Positions 8,943-18,761 of a stretch of 64,000 nt of DNA are shown here, one piece after another (the stretch's first letter is position 1; every line of letters begins with the position of its first letter). The translations under genes were made by a program, and so were the position numbers. The notes under the pieces were generated by a model. That model was not told where the DNA came from. It made no database searches and worked only from the letters and a program-made list of their open reading frames with translations. The stretch is from assembly GCA_016839705.1 (NCBI GenBank), contig JAEOTR010000041.1, positions 1-64,000 of the forward strand. Direction: 5' to 3'. Source of the stretch: Promethearchaeota archaeon. GTDB lineage: Archaea > Asgardarchaeota > Lokiarchaeia > Sigyniarchaeales > SOKP01.

Positions 8943-10142
8943 GTGATTTCTATTTCGAGTATATTATTAGAAAAAGAATTTGAAACAAAAAAGCATGTAG
9001 AATCATTGGCGTTTAATAGAGCTGCTTCAACTGTAGGAGAAACAAAAGCGATTGATTATATTGAACGAGAATTAAATCTGGAAAATATTGATTCTCATTA
9101 TGAATATTTTCACTGGACTGGGCCTACTAGAATATTAATGAGGATAAGTTATTTAGTAATTATGACCTATCTACTTCTTTCACGTTTGTTTTTACCTATA
9201 ATAGTCTATGCAGTAATAAAAGTTTCTTTTGAAAGAACAAGACAGATGACATTAATAAAAAAAGAATCGTCAAAGAATATTTTTGCCAAAATACCCGCAA
9301 AAGTAGAAGGTACTAAAAGACCCGTGGTTATTTTCTCAGCTCATTATGATTCTATTTCAGCGAATATTTCTTACCGAATTCAAGTTTTAATGTTCTTAAT
9401 ATATAGATTAATTATAGGCTTTTACATATGTGTTATCTTCATACTTTCTATATGGCTTACTCTTGATATATATTCAATATATGGACTCCCTACTGATATA
9501 GTTATACTCATTTCCATTTTATCTTTAATCGGAATAGTAACATCACTCCCAATTCTTTATCTCGTTTTTAATGAAAAACCTTCTTCAAGTTCAATTGATA
9601 ACGCAAGCGGGGTGGCTATATTAATTGAATTAGCAAAATTGTTTAAAAATAACCCACTCGATAAAATCGATTTATACTTTGTGTGGACTGGTGCCGAGGA
9701 ATGGGGTTTAAAAGGTGCAAAAAAATTCTGTTCTGAACATTTTATCCATTTGAATGAGGAGTATGATCTCAATGAGTCTATTAGCATCAATATTGATATG
9801 GTAGGAACATATATTGGACTATTAGATAAAGTTGGGTTACCCTTAAGAAGAAGATTGAATAAAAATTTAAACAATATTTTAGAAGCGACCGCTAACTCAT
9901 TAAACATTCCAATAACTAGATTCAATAAAATAATTGAACCTAAAATGGATCATACAATTTTTAGGAGGTTTGCCAGGAGAGTCAGAAAAAATCTTCAAAT
10001 AGCTTGTTTTCATTCAGATAAAGATTCGAAATATATTCACTCATTAAGAGATACACCTGATAAATGTACGTCTGAAAACCTTAATGGTTGCTTAGCAATT
10101 TGTTACCAAGCCCTTAGATCTATTGATTTAAGGGTTAAATAA
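8943..10142 (+). CDS. Membrane-anchored M28-family zinc aminopeptidase
   Basis: A 399-residue peptidase. Zinc-ligand motifs of family M28 appear in order: FSAHYDS (His about 134), SSIDNASG (Asp about 219), WTGAEEWG (Glu about 252-253), NIDMVG (Asp about 285) and a late His in KYIHSLRDTPD. These give the co-catalytic two-zinc site. Hydrophobic segments at about 66-95, 150-175 and 185-208 interrupt the catalytic domain between the first and second ligand motifs, so this is a membrane-embedded variant rather than a soluble aminopeptidase. The substrate is unknown. GTG start. It converges on the PolD large-subunit gene with no spacer between stop codons. Confidence 0.88.
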   Translation: MISISSILLEKEFETKKHVESLAFNRAASTVGETKAIDYIERELNLENIDSHYEYFHWTGPTRILMRISYLVIMTYLLLSRLFLPIIVYAVIKVSFERTRQMTLIKKESSKNIFAKIPAKVEGTKRPVVIFSAHYDSISANISYRIQVLMFLIYRLIIGFYICVIFILSIWLTLDIYSIYGLPTDIVILISILSLIGIVTSLPILYLVFNEKPSSSSIDNASGVAILIELAKLFKNNPLDKIDLYFVWTGAEEWGLKGAKKFCSEHFIHLNEEYDLNESISINIDMVGTYIGLLDKVGLPLRRRLNKNLNNILEATANSLNIPITRFNKIIEPKMDHTIFRRFARRVRKNLQIACFHSDKDSKYIHSLRDTPDKCTSENLNGCLAICYQALRSIDLRVK

Positions 10143-13100
10143 TTAGAAAAAATCAGCTAACTGATGCTGTTTGATCTTTGGATTGTTAGTTAAGCTCTCA
10201 ACATATTCTTCGATTAGTTCCATTCTTTGAATAGTATATTCATCTAAATTAAACTCCTTACAAAGTTTTAAAGCCCTAGGAATATATTTCGATATTCCTC
10301 CGCGATTAACTGTTAGTATTATTTTATTTCCACATGCAGAACATTTTCCAGCATTTGAAATTGGTGGTCTTCTATATTTTGTATTACATTTTACACATCT
10401 GAATTCCTGCACACTGAATTTTCTTAAATTCCCTAAAATATCTGGATTAAAATGTGTCGAAAGGATTTTTTCTGCTACTTTTCTAGCATCCACTGCCTTT
10501 ATTATTTTAGCCAGATGTAATTGAGCGTCGATTTTATCATCCATGGATTCGTATAGTTTATACGCGGTAATTTTTGGACCTTCATTAATATCATCTGTTG
10601 GAATATTATAGCCAAGATTTTCATATTGTTGTGGAGTCCCTAGTCGATCTTTTACCAATTCAATAACTTTTCCGAGTTCAGAAGGTAATGCATAAGTTTC
10701 AGTAGCTTCAAAAAATTCTAATGGATACTTATATAAAATATCTACATTATGTGCTTGAACATCTACTTCATTTGGATCCAAAATCGACGATATAACTAAA
10801 GTTGCATCCATTCTACCCCCTATCTTATTAGGTAGATAATGTCGAGAGAAATTTAAAAGAGGATCTAATAATAACATAATTCCATCTTCATCACCGTCAC
10901 AGTCTCTTCGCTTCGCAGCATGCCAGAAGGGATGTGCATAAATCGCTCTTGCAGGGCTGAATCCAATAATCCTTCCGACTATGCCAGCACTAGTATGAGG
11001 TGCTAACCCAGCAACTAAATGCCCAATTAGGTCCTCATTTTTAGTAATATTATAAAAGCAATCCATCTTATAAAAACGTTCTAATTCCTCATCAAGAAAA
11101 TTTGCTATTTTGATAAAATATTGAGCACAATCATCTGAAAGGATTACATCTTGCACCCTTAATTCTATAATCTGTTCTAAATCGTTCAAAGGGTCTCCTT
11201 TATAATCGTGAGTATATCCCAATTCTTTTAGTTTTTTAATGCTTATTCCTATTTCCTTAGGTTTAAAATGTGATAACGGTATATCTGTGGCATCATATCT
11301 TATTTCTGCTGTTTTGTAAACTAAAACTTTGTTTTTAGCTCTTAATATCCCCTTCTCTAATGGTTCAGGAACTTTAAACTGATTGGTTAATCCGTAAATT
11401 CCCTTTAATTGTTTAGGTAATGTAATCTGTAAAGAGTCTAAAATTGAATTCACATGCTTCTTTAGATTAAAAATTGCTTCACTAGATGATTTTAACCTCT
11501 CATTACATTGAGGGCATTTACTCCCATCATTTGGATCACTAGGAGGATAGATTTTTTTACATTTCTCACAAATTGATCCCAGTTCAGTATGGGTAGAGCA
11601 ATTAGGACAAATATTAAATATACTTATTGTTCCACAATTTGGGCATTTTTTCCGACATACATCTATTTTTACTCTCTGAAGTTCTAATGCTTTTTCAACT
11701 GATCGAGAACTCCCAACCTTATCACTTAAGGGAAATAAGCTATGAACTCCTTTCATACTTTTCCTCTCCGACTTTTCTGGTCTTCCCATCCTGGACCCAA
11801 TGAAATATGGCGCTTTATTTCTAACTCTTATTGAAGAAATCCTAGTAAAATATGAAAAGACAGTATCTTCACCCGTAGGTCTTACCTTCTTTTTATTATT
11901 TAGACAAAAAATTTCTGAATAAACATAGTTCATGCTTTTGCTAAAATGGATCTTTCCATCGATGATTCTATGAGTGATAAAAGCTTTCTCAAGAATTTCT
12001 TTAATAGAAGGGTCAATTTCTAACACAATTTTGCATTCAGAATCTAAAAATCCTGAGATAAAAGCATCTCTTATTTTACAGAGTTCCTCAATTGTAATAT
12101 TACCCCAAAAATCAGTAAAAACCGGGTGTAGTGGGATATTGAAATCCTTAGATATCTTTATTGCTTCTTTAGCCGTGGGCTTGAGGTAAAAGGGATTTTC
12201 TATTAATTCATTTAACCTAGAATTACTGCTAATTTGATCATTAACCGCTTTTTTTAGTTCTAGTGCCCACCACTCTTCTACATATCCGGAGGGAAGTAAC
12301 TTGTGATTGTTCTCAGCAAAATCCCCAAATCCAAAGAGAATATCTCCTATGAACAATATTTCTTCTAAATCCCTGAACACTTTTTTAGCCATTTTATATG
12401 TTGGAATCCTGATTACATCCCCGTTTATTAATTTTACTATAGGTGGTTCTATACCGCTTACGGGGCAAATACTTGCACTCTTTCCTGGTCTTTCAATTCT
12501 AAGTTGTGTACCAATTGCTACAAAATCGTCTAAAATACCCATTGCAGCAGGGTGCATACCTCCTGCAGCTAAGCCTGTGTTTCGAGATCGTCCATATCTT
12601 ATTCGATGACCTCCAATTGCAGAAGGATGACTAAAAACAGCTCGACCCGCAATTATGTCAGCAACATATTTAAAATTGGGGATAATTTGTTCTTGGGGTG
12701 TTTTTCCACTCCTACTAATTTGTGAATCGGTTTTTTCAGATTGTTCCTTCTGGGCTATTTTTTTTAAATCAGCTAACCAATCCCAGCCTTCCAGGTTCAT
12801 AGATTTAGCAATTTTTAATAATTTTGGAGCTTTTAATAAGAATCCATCGTTCAAAACAAGACATGCTCCTCCTCTTATATGATTTGTCTCTATTCTGGGC
12901 AAATCTCTAAATGCTGAAACTTCTTCTTCTTCGGTTGAATCACCATTTATTTCAATAGGTAAATTTTTAACAGCATATCTTATCTCACGATTCGAGGACG
13001 GATATTGTAGATGAACATTTCTGTCATACAACTTGACCTCTTCTACATATCTACCGATTTCAGCTTCCGTAGCCTCATATTTAGGGATATTTGATTTTTT

Positions 13101-13598
13101 CCTCACATAATCAGCAATTAATACGCATAAAGCTGCTGTAGTGCCTCCTGCTGCTCTAATTGGACCGGCGAAATATAATGAGATATACTTTTTTCCCATA
13201 TGATCTTTTCGGATTAATATCTTGGAAATTCCTTCAAGTGGAGCACTAACTATACCCGATGTCTTTATCGCTAATCCTGCTCTTATAGCTCTTTCTACTC
13301 TTTCTTCTAAGGTTTTAATATTGCCAATTTTTTTGTCTAAAATATCTGTCACGATTTTAAATACGATCTCATCAGCGTTTAATCCGTTGTTTTTTAACTC
13401 TCTTATTTTTTCTGCAATTCCTTCAGGCCCGACTAGCTTTTCTACTCTTCCAGCTAGATCCTTTGCTTGAGGACATTCTACATAAATTTCAGGATCAAGA
13501 CCTTTGCTCCTTGCTTCTTCAGCTATGCGGTAACATTGATCTACTTGACCTTGAATAGTAGCGAAATACTCTTCCATCTCTTTCGTTGTCTTTACCAT
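10143..13598 (-). CDS. polC: Family D DNA polymerase, large subunit DP2
   Basis: Polymerase subunit of the archaeal replicative PolD. The 1151-residue frame has the catalytic aspartate cluster KRRDCDGDEDGIMLLLD in the double-psi beta-barrel core, a mid-protein cluster of zinc-binding CxxC pairs (about residues 655-710) and a C-terminal CxxC pair region (CVKCN, CSACG) that docks with the small subunit. It ends in QLADFF; the last eight residues fit the PCNA-interacting consensus QxxLxxFF. Many DP2 genes host inteins; this one does not. It is divergent from the DP1 gene across a 232-bp spacer, so the two subunits may share a control region. ATG start. Confidence 0.97.
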   Translation of the reverse strand: MVKTTKEMEEYFATIQGQVDQCYRIAEEARSKGLDPEIYVECPQAKDLAGRVEKLVGPEGIAEKIRELKNNGLNADEIVFKIVTDILDKKIGNIKTLEERVERAIRAGLAIKTSGIVSAPLEGISKILIRKDHMGKKYISLYFAGPIRAAGGTTAALCVLIADYVRKKSNIPKYEATEAEIGRYVEEVKLYDRNVHLQYPSSNREIRYAVKNLPIEINGDSTEEEEVSAFRDLPRIETNHIRGGACLVLNDGFLLKAPKLLKIAKSMNLEGWDWLADLKKIAQKEQSEKTDSQISRSGKTPQEQIIPNFKYVADIIAGRAVFSHPSAIGGHRIRYGRSRNTGLAAGGMHPAAMGILDDFVAIGTQLRIERPGKSASICPVSGIEPPIVKLINGDVIRIPTYKMAKKVFRDLEEILFIGDILFGFGDFAENNHKLLPSGYVEEWWALELKKAVNDQISSNSRLNELIENPFYLKPTAKEAIKISKDFNIPLHPVFTDFWGNITIEELCKIRDAFISGFLDSECKIVLEIDPSIKEILEKAFITHRIIDGKIHFSKSMNYVYSEIFCLNNKKKVRPTGEDTVFSYFTRISSIRVRNKAPYFIGSRMGRPEKSERKSMKGVHSLFPLSDKVGSSRSVEKALELQRVKIDVCRKKCPNCGTISIFNICPNCSTHTELGSICEKCKKIYPPSDPNDGSKCPQCNERLKSSSEAIFNLKKHVNSILDSLQITLPKQLKGIYGLTNQFKVPEPLEKGILRAKNKVLVYKTAEIRYDATDIPLSHFKPKEIGISIKKLKELGYTHDYKGDPLNDLEQIIELRVQDVILSDDCAQYFIKIANFLDEELERFYKMDCFYNITKNEDLIGHLVAGLAPHTSAGIVGRIIGFSPARAIYAHPFWHAAKRRDCDGDEDGIMLLLDPLLNFSRHYLPNKIGGRMDATLVISSILDPNEVDVQAHNVDILYKYPLEFFEATETYALPSELGKVIELVKDRLGTPQQYENLGYNIPTDDINEGPKITAYKLYESMDDKIDAQLHLAKIIKAVDARKVAEKILSTHFNPDILGNLRKFSVQEFRCVKCNTKYRRPPISNAGKCSACGNKIILTVNRGGISKYIPRALKLCKEFNLDEYTIQRMELIEEYVESLTNNPKIKQHQLADFF

Positions 13599-13830
13599 GT
13601 TAAATCATAATAGAAATTATTTTTGGGAGTATAGAGAAAATTTTACTTCTGTTATTATAGGTATTTCATACCATAAATTAAATTCAATTATTAATCTACT
13701 ATTTCATTAATAAATCTGGAGAGAATGCTAATTTATTACTCTCTTGTGATATAAAAGGAATACATGTTTTTCCTTTAATAAAAAATAATTTAATTCTGTT
13801 AACCATAATAGAAATAAATCAATTTTTTAA

Positions 13831-15639
13831 TTGAAAATCTTGAATGTTAAGAATAATAAAGAAAAAAAAATCATCCTGAGAAAACTAGTGAATTCTGGGA
13901 TAAATATCACACCCTCTCTCTTGGAATTTATATTAAATTTGGATAATCCCCTTCAAAAAGTAAACCTAATAATAAAGGATTCAAGTTTTATTGCTAGCTT
14001 TAAGGGTCACTTAACTGAAAGTATTTTAGCTAAACTATCAAATGAAGAAATAAAGAGAGTAGTCAAAAGAAAATTCATCAGCCAAGAAGCTCATTCTAGT
14101 GAAGAATATCTAGATAAAAATAACAACAATAATTCTTATCAATCCAAAGGAGCAACAAATTCTACTAATAACGATATTGAATCGAATTCTATCATAGATA
14201 CAGAAACATTTCTTACCAAAACAAGTGAGAGTGATTTATCAAACCCTCACCTCATGATTAAAGAAAAAAGTAAACACTCCTCTCATTTAGAAGAATCTAA
14301 TAACATAAACATAAAACCAATAGAGAGTGCTAAATCAACTAGTATATTCACTCCCATTGCAAAAGAGTATGATTTTCAATTAGATATTTTAAAGGACCCT
14401 ACTGGAAAATTATATACAAATGGAGATTATGAAGATTTTTATGAATTAACATTTGACAAATTTAACAGGCTCCGAAAATTGATGAGAAAAAGAACAGAGG
14501 TTCATGCAGCAGACAATATCAACAATATATTAAGACTATCCAATAAAGTGGAAGTTTCGGTTATTGGCATGGTACACACCATTCGAAAAACCAAAAACGG
14601 AAATTATATTTTAACTTTAGAAGATCTTACAGGATTAATTAACGTATTAATTAGAATCGGCTCTGAAAATCAAGATAATTTAAATATTAAAATCGTTGAA
14701 AGAACTCTTAGTGATCAGATGGTATACATAGAAGGTACATATAATCCAGGAGAGAAACGTAAATCTAGTATAATATATGGAAATTTTATCTCAAAAATTG
14801 ATGTTCCAAGAGATATTGAACCAAACAAATCAAATGAACCATTATCCATTGCATTAATTTCAGATACTCATATAGGTAGTAAAGAATTTGAATCAAAATT
14901 ATGGAGTAGATTTATAGATTTTTTAAATGGAAGAATTGGTAATAAAGAACAAAAAGAGCGTGCTGGAAGAATTAAATATATTATTATCAATGGTGATTTA
15001 GTTGATGGCATTGGAATTTACCCTACACAACAAAGCGACCTTGTTATTTCTAATATTTATGAACAGTTTAGCAAAGCCACAGAAATGCTTTCAGAAATTC
15101 CCGACTATATAAAAATTATCTATAGTTCAGGAAATCATGAGCCTGTAAGAAATGCGATCCCTCGACCAGCAGTTCCAAAAAAATATTCGGGAGAACTGAT
15201 AAACCAGGGTGTAATTTGTATTGGTAATCCTTCAATAGTTCAAACTCATGGAGTAAATACCTTAGTTTTTCATGGTGACAGTATACTCGATATGAATATG
15301 TTGATCCCTGGTTTAGAAAATAAAAAACCTGTTGAAACAATGAAAGAATTCTTGAAATGTCGTCATTTAGCTCCAATTTATGGAAAAAAGACCCAAATTG
15401 CCCCAACTAGTAAAGATTGGCTAACAATTGATAAAATTCCAGATATCTTTCACACAGGACATATCCATATTAATGATATGGGATCGTACAATAAAATTCT
15501 ACTAGTTAATTCTGGATGTTTTCAAAGCCAAACAGATTTTATGAATTCATTAGGAATTCATCCTACACCAGGAATTTTGTCTATAATTGATTTAGATACT
15601 TTAAAAGGGACACAACTAGACTTAAAAAGTAGTGTTTAA
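13831..15639 (+). CDS. polB: Family D DNA polymerase, small subunit DP1 (exonuclease)
   Basis: A 602-residue proofreading subunit of PolD. The N-terminal 200 residues include a poorly conserved Ser/Asn-rich linker (about 90-170). An OB-fold follows at about 245-330, then a calcineurin-like phosphoesterase domain with LISDTHIGS, IINGDLVDGIG, SSGNHEP, FHGDS and HTGHIH, the metal ligands of the 3'-5' exonuclease. This intact active site distinguishes it from the inactive eukaryotic B-subunits. TTG start at 13831, supported by the frame opening there and the DP1-like N-terminal helices. Divergent from the DP2 gene. Confidence 0.95.
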   Translation: MKILNVKNNKEKKIILRKLVNSGINITPSLLEFILNLDNPLQKVNLIIKDSSFIASFKGHLTESILAKLSNEEIKRVVKRKFISQEAHSSEEYLDKNNNNNSYQSKGATNSTNNDIESNSIIDTETFLTKTSESDLSNPHLMIKEKSKHSSHLEESNNINIKPIESAKSTSIFTPIAKEYDFQLDILKDPTGKLYTNGDYEDFYELTFDKFNRLRKLMRKRTEVHAADNINNILRLSNKVEVSVIGMVHTIRKTKNGNYILTLEDLTGLINVLIRIGSENQDNLNIKIVERTLSDQMVYIEGTYNPGEKRKSSIIYGNFISKIDVPRDIEPNKSNEPLSIALISDTHIGSKEFESKLWSRFIDFLNGRIGNKEQKERAGRIKYIIINGDLVDGIGIYPTQQSDLVISNIYEQFSKATEMLSEIPDYIKIIYSSGNHEPVRNAIPRPAVPKKYSGELINQGVICIGNPSIVQTHGVNTLVFHGDSILDMNMLIPGLENKKPVETMKEFLKCRHLAPIYGKKTQIAPTSKDWLTIDKIPDIFHTGHIHINDMGSYNKILLVNSGCFQSQTDFMNSLGIHPTPGILSIIDLDTLKGTQLDLKSSV

Positions 15640-15678
15640 TAATTCTATTTATTAAAGTATAAGAAATGATTATAATCA

Positions 15679-16365
15679 ATGAATTTAGCAAATCCCCCTA
15701 TTAATAATCCAGAATTATTAGTATTATATCTTTGGAAAATAATTGATCTCCCTACTATTACATTGAATGACTTTTTATTCAAAATATCCTATGATCTCTT
15801 TGTACTTCCCCCCGATAAAGCAAAAGAATTTATAAATTCATGTATAGAAAATAAACTACTAGTTCTAACTGAAAAAAAGGATTTATCATTATCAACTTCT
15901 TTAAATACAGAATTAAAAAATTGGCAAAAACTTCGAAAAAATGAGATTAATCAGAACATAAATTTAGTAAAGAAGATAAATCAATTAAAAGCCGTTAATG
16001 AGAAAGGGAAATCCACAAATTTTAGCAAGCATCTTAATTCCCTTGTAGATAAAGAAACCTTAAATAGAGCGGTCAGAGTAAAGAATGAGGATTTTGATAT
16101 TAAAGAGCTTGATTTTGAAAAAGGGATTATTAAAGCAACAATTAAAGGATCAAAACAACACCCATATATAATTGAACTAGATTTAAAGAATAAGCATATA
16201 AAACATGATTGTCATGATTTTGAAGCAAGAAGAAGTAAAAATAAACAATTCTGCAAACATTTAACTAAGTTCTTTTTATTGTTGAGAGAGAGTCATAAAG
16301 TTTCAACTGAACAATTTCTCATGTACATATCAGAAAACATTGAGAAATGGGACTTTTTTTCTTAA
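15679..16365 (+). CDS. Unknown protein with SWIM-like zinc motif
   Basis: 228 residues. The N-terminal 75 residues look helical, possibly a winged helix. Residues about 130-200 contain a short beta stretch followed by C-x-H then, after about 13 residues, C-x-H (HDCHDFEARR ... QFCKHL). This resembles the CxCx(n)CxH SWIM finger with one ligand changed to His. SWIM fingers bind nucleic acid or protein in recombination-associated factors, which fits the position directly after the PolD small subunit (39-bp gap), but no specific function can be assigned. Its stop overlaps that of the convergent cdc6 gene by 4 bp. ATG start. Confidence 0.65.
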   Translation: MNLANPPINNPELLVLYLWKIIDLPTITLNDFLFKISYDLFVLPPDKAKEFINSCIENKLLVLTEKKDLSLSTSLNTELKNWQKLRKNEINQNINLVKKINQLKAVNEKGKSTNFSKHLNSLVDKETLNRAVRVKNEDFDIKELDFEKGIIKATIKGSKQHPYIIELDLKNKHIKHDCHDFEARRSKNKQFCKHLTKFFLLLRESHKVSTEQFLMYISENIEKWDFFS

Positions 16366-17669
16366 ATCAACTTTTTAAATATGTTATTTTTTAATTTGAC
16401 TTTATCTGTTTGTAATAAAGTAGGTTTATGATTTAATATCGCTTGAATTTTATCAATTTCAGAAAGTACCTTTTCAATTATATCAATTTCAATATCTAGT
16501 TTAATAATTTTTGTTCTCCCATAATGGCCCATTGATTTAACTTCGGCAGAAATTATTCCCGCTAAAGTAAGTTCGCTTATGTAATCACTAATTCTTCTTT
16601 TAGTTAATTGTCTAATGCCTGGGATAAATCCTTTAATTTCAGAATGTACTTCGTATATATCACCTGAAATTATAATATGATCAGGACTATATTTAGAAAT
16701 TAAATATACTGCCGTTAGAACTAATTGGGCTTGAAGCGGCATACCTTTAATATATTCCATAATATGATCTTTTTCCAAATCATCGTGAGCTCTTTCAACA
16801 TACTTAGAGTTTACACTTTTACTTTGAGCTCTTTCAGCTAATTCTCCTGCTTTTCGTAACAATTGTAATGCTTTTCTAGCATCCCCATGCTCTTTAGCAG
16901 CGAGGGCAGCACATAAAGGTATAACATCCTCTTTTAAAACTATCTCTCGAAAAGCAATTTTTGCTCTTTTGTTAAGGATATCTCTGAGTTCACCTGCATC
17001 ATAGGAAGGAAATACAATATGTTCTTCTCCTAAACTAGATAAAATTCTTGGATCTAAGGTTTTTCGAAACTTTAGCTTATTCGAAATACCTATTAAGCTA
17101 GTTTTGCATTGATCCAAGTTTTCATTCAATCTTGTTAAGTCATAAAGTATTTCATTTCCCCCTTTTTTTTCTATTAAAATATCTATTTCATCTAATACCA
17201 AGAAACAAATAGAATTCCTCACTTTAGAATCTAATAATCCTAATAATTTCTTAAAGATTATATCTTTGGGAAGACCCGTTGGCGGGATTTTCTCTTCTCT
17301 TGAGATAGTGTTGTAGATATGTGCTAAAATGCGATATGGAGTAGAAACTACATTACAATTGATATAGATCCACCAAGGTTTTATCTCCGTATTTTGTTGT
17401 GCTAATTTTTGGCTAATATATCTAATCGTAGCGGTTTTACCTGTTCCAGTCTGGCCATAACAGAGAAAACTCGGAGGAGCATTACCAAATAAAGCACAAG
17501 CAGTTTTCTCAGCAATATCTTTTATTTGCACATCTCGATGAGGTAATTCATGAGGAATATAAGATGGTTCTAAAGCATCACGATTATTGAATATTCGTGG
17601 ACCTTTAAGATAATTCTTGTAAAATTTGTCAATACTAAATTTATAATTATTATTATCGTTTTTCAACAA
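16362..17669 (-). CDS. cdc6: Replication initiator Orc1/Cdc6
   Basis: A 435-residue AAA+ protein that binds origin DNA and loads the MCM helicase. Walker A is YGQTGTGKTA (about residues 71-80) and Walker B is FLVLDEID (about 156-163). HGDARKALQLLRKAG is the sensor-2 region typical of Cdc6, and a C-terminal winged helix covers about 325-410. Archaeal origins usually lie beside cdc6, so the AT-rich spacer upstream (17670-17985) is a candidate origin. TTG start, since the protein begins with conserved pre-AAA residues from here. The PolD genes are nearby. Confidence 0.95.
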   Translation of the reverse strand: MLKNDNNNYKFSIDKFYKNYLKGPRIFNNRDALEPSYIPHELPHRDVQIKDIAEKTACALFGNAPPSFLCYGQTGTGKTATIRYISQKLAQQNTEIKPWWIYINCNVVSTPYRILAHIYNTISREEKIPPTGLPKDIIFKKLLGLLDSKVRNSICFLVLDEIDILIEKKGGNEILYDLTRLNENLDQCKTSLIGISNKLKFRKTLDPRILSSLGEEHIVFPSYDAGELRDILNKRAKIAFREIVLKEDVIPLCAALAAKEHGDARKALQLLRKAGELAERAQSKSVNSKYVERAHDDLEKDHIMEYIKGMPLQAQLVLTAVYLISKYSPDHIIISGDIYEVHSEIKGFIPGIRQLTKRRISDYISELTLAGIISAEVKSMGHYGRTKIIKLDIEIDIIEKVLSEIDKIQAILNHKPTLLQTDKVKLKNNIFKKLI

Positions 17670-17985
17670 CTATAACACCAATGTTCATATTGTATTTTCC
17701 ACTCGAAATATTATCCTATAAATTATATTTCGACTGTATTTATAAAATTAATTATTAATCTTTCATTTAATAGAAAGATGTTAAAGCTTTAACATCTAAT
17801 TTTGAGTAAGCTTTTCAATAAGTTATATTAATAATGTCGGTGCTTTAAAAGAATATTATTCATGAAGCAATATTTATTAAGATCTTATTAATAAAAATGC
17901 TATTACAAATAATTTAATTTAATCAAAAATTTGTTTTATTATTTAATTTATAAAAGATATTCACTAGATCGGGTATTAGGAAAAC
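17670..17985. other. AT-rich spacer upstream of cdc6; candidate replication origin or control region
   Basis: About 316 bp with no coding frame between the divergent cdc6 and carS genes. It contains long A/T runs and a perfect 22-bp palindrome at 17776-17797. I could not recognise a repeated origin-recognition box. Location next to cdc6 and near both PolD genes is the main argument for origin function. Confidence 0.35.
17776..17797. repeat. 22-bp perfect palindrome upstream of cdc6
   Basis: Two 11-bp arms, AGATGTTAAAG and CTTTAACATCT, meet without a spacer. It lies about 107 bp upstream of the cdc6 start codon. It could be the operator of a dimeric regulator, an initiator-binding site, or a hairpin in RNA. 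Confidence 0.8.
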
Positions 17986-17988
17986 TTG

Positions 17989-18756
17989 ATGGCAGAAGAG
18001 AAATTAAAAGAACGAGAAAAAAGAAATAAAAAAATCGCAATGATTCTAGCTTTGTTTTTCGCGTGTTTAATTCTTCTAAATTTCCTAGTTATTTCAATTT
18101 TTTTTACATGGGCAGACTGGGTTGGATTATTAATTTTCTCACTTCTATTAATCGTTCCCGCTTACATTTCAAACGCTTCGATGGTTATCACGGGCGGAGG
18201 GCGTCCTATTGATGGTGGAAAATCTTTTAGAGATGGAAGAAGAATATTGGGTGACCACAAAACAGTAAAAGGTTTAAAAGGGCCATTATACATTGGTATC
18301 CCTATATCATTCATCATTTTTCTACTTTTCTTCATCCTTTGGCAACCAATTGAAGGAATTATACTCCAAGCATCAGCAGAAGGGCAATATATCTTGTATA
18401 ATAATAAAGATATATTTAAATATTATTTTATCGGAGGAGAAGTCCCTTTCAATTTTTTAGTGTTGTTTATAAGAATTATACTAGCCTCATATGGAGCTGT
18501 GGTTGGTGATTTAGTTGGGTCATTTCTTAAGAGAAGATTTGCTATAAAAAGTGGGGCACCATTTTGGATTGTTGACCAATTAGATTTTGCTTTAATTGCA
18601 ATCCTCTTTGTGTCTATTCCCGGATTTATCTTTCCACAATTGTTTTATTTACCAGACATTTATATCCTCATTTTTTTGATAATTCTTACACCAGCCGTAA
18701 GTGTAATCGCAAATACGGTAGCATATTTGGTAGGGCTGAAGTCAGTGCCCTACTGA
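17989..18756 (+). CDS. carS: CDP-archaeol synthase (CarS)
   Basis: An integral membrane CTP:2,3-di-O-geranylgeranylglyceryl phosphate cytidylyltransferase that activates archaeal ether lipids before head-group attachment. Hydrophobic segments occur at about 15-55, 95-115, 150-175 and 200-250. Family motifs are GGGRPIDGGKSFRDGRRILGDHKT on the cytoplasmic loop, VGDLVGSFLKRR, and GAPFWIVDQLDF. Length (about 255) is a little longer than the usual 170-180, owing to extra residues between the loop motif and the VGD motif. ATG at 17989 is preferred; a TTG one codon earlier is also in frame. This gene confirms an archaeal lipid type. Confidence 0.92.
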   Translation: MAEEKLKEREKRNKKIAMILALFFACLILLNFLVISIFFTWADWVGLLIFSLLLIVPAYISNASMVITGGGRPIDGGKSFRDGRRILGDHKTVKGLKGPLYIGIPISFIIFLLFFILWQPIEGIILQASAEGQYILYNNKDIFKYYFIGGEVPFNFLVLFIRIILASYGAVVGDLVGSFLKRRFAIKSGAPFWIVDQLDFALIAILFVSIPGFIFPQLFYLPDIYILIFLIILTPAVSVIANTVAYLVGLKSVPY

Positions 18757-18761
18757 AATTT

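Noticed and set aside
10143..13598. Intein in the PolD large subunit
   Set aside because: Length and motif order are normal for intein-free DP2.
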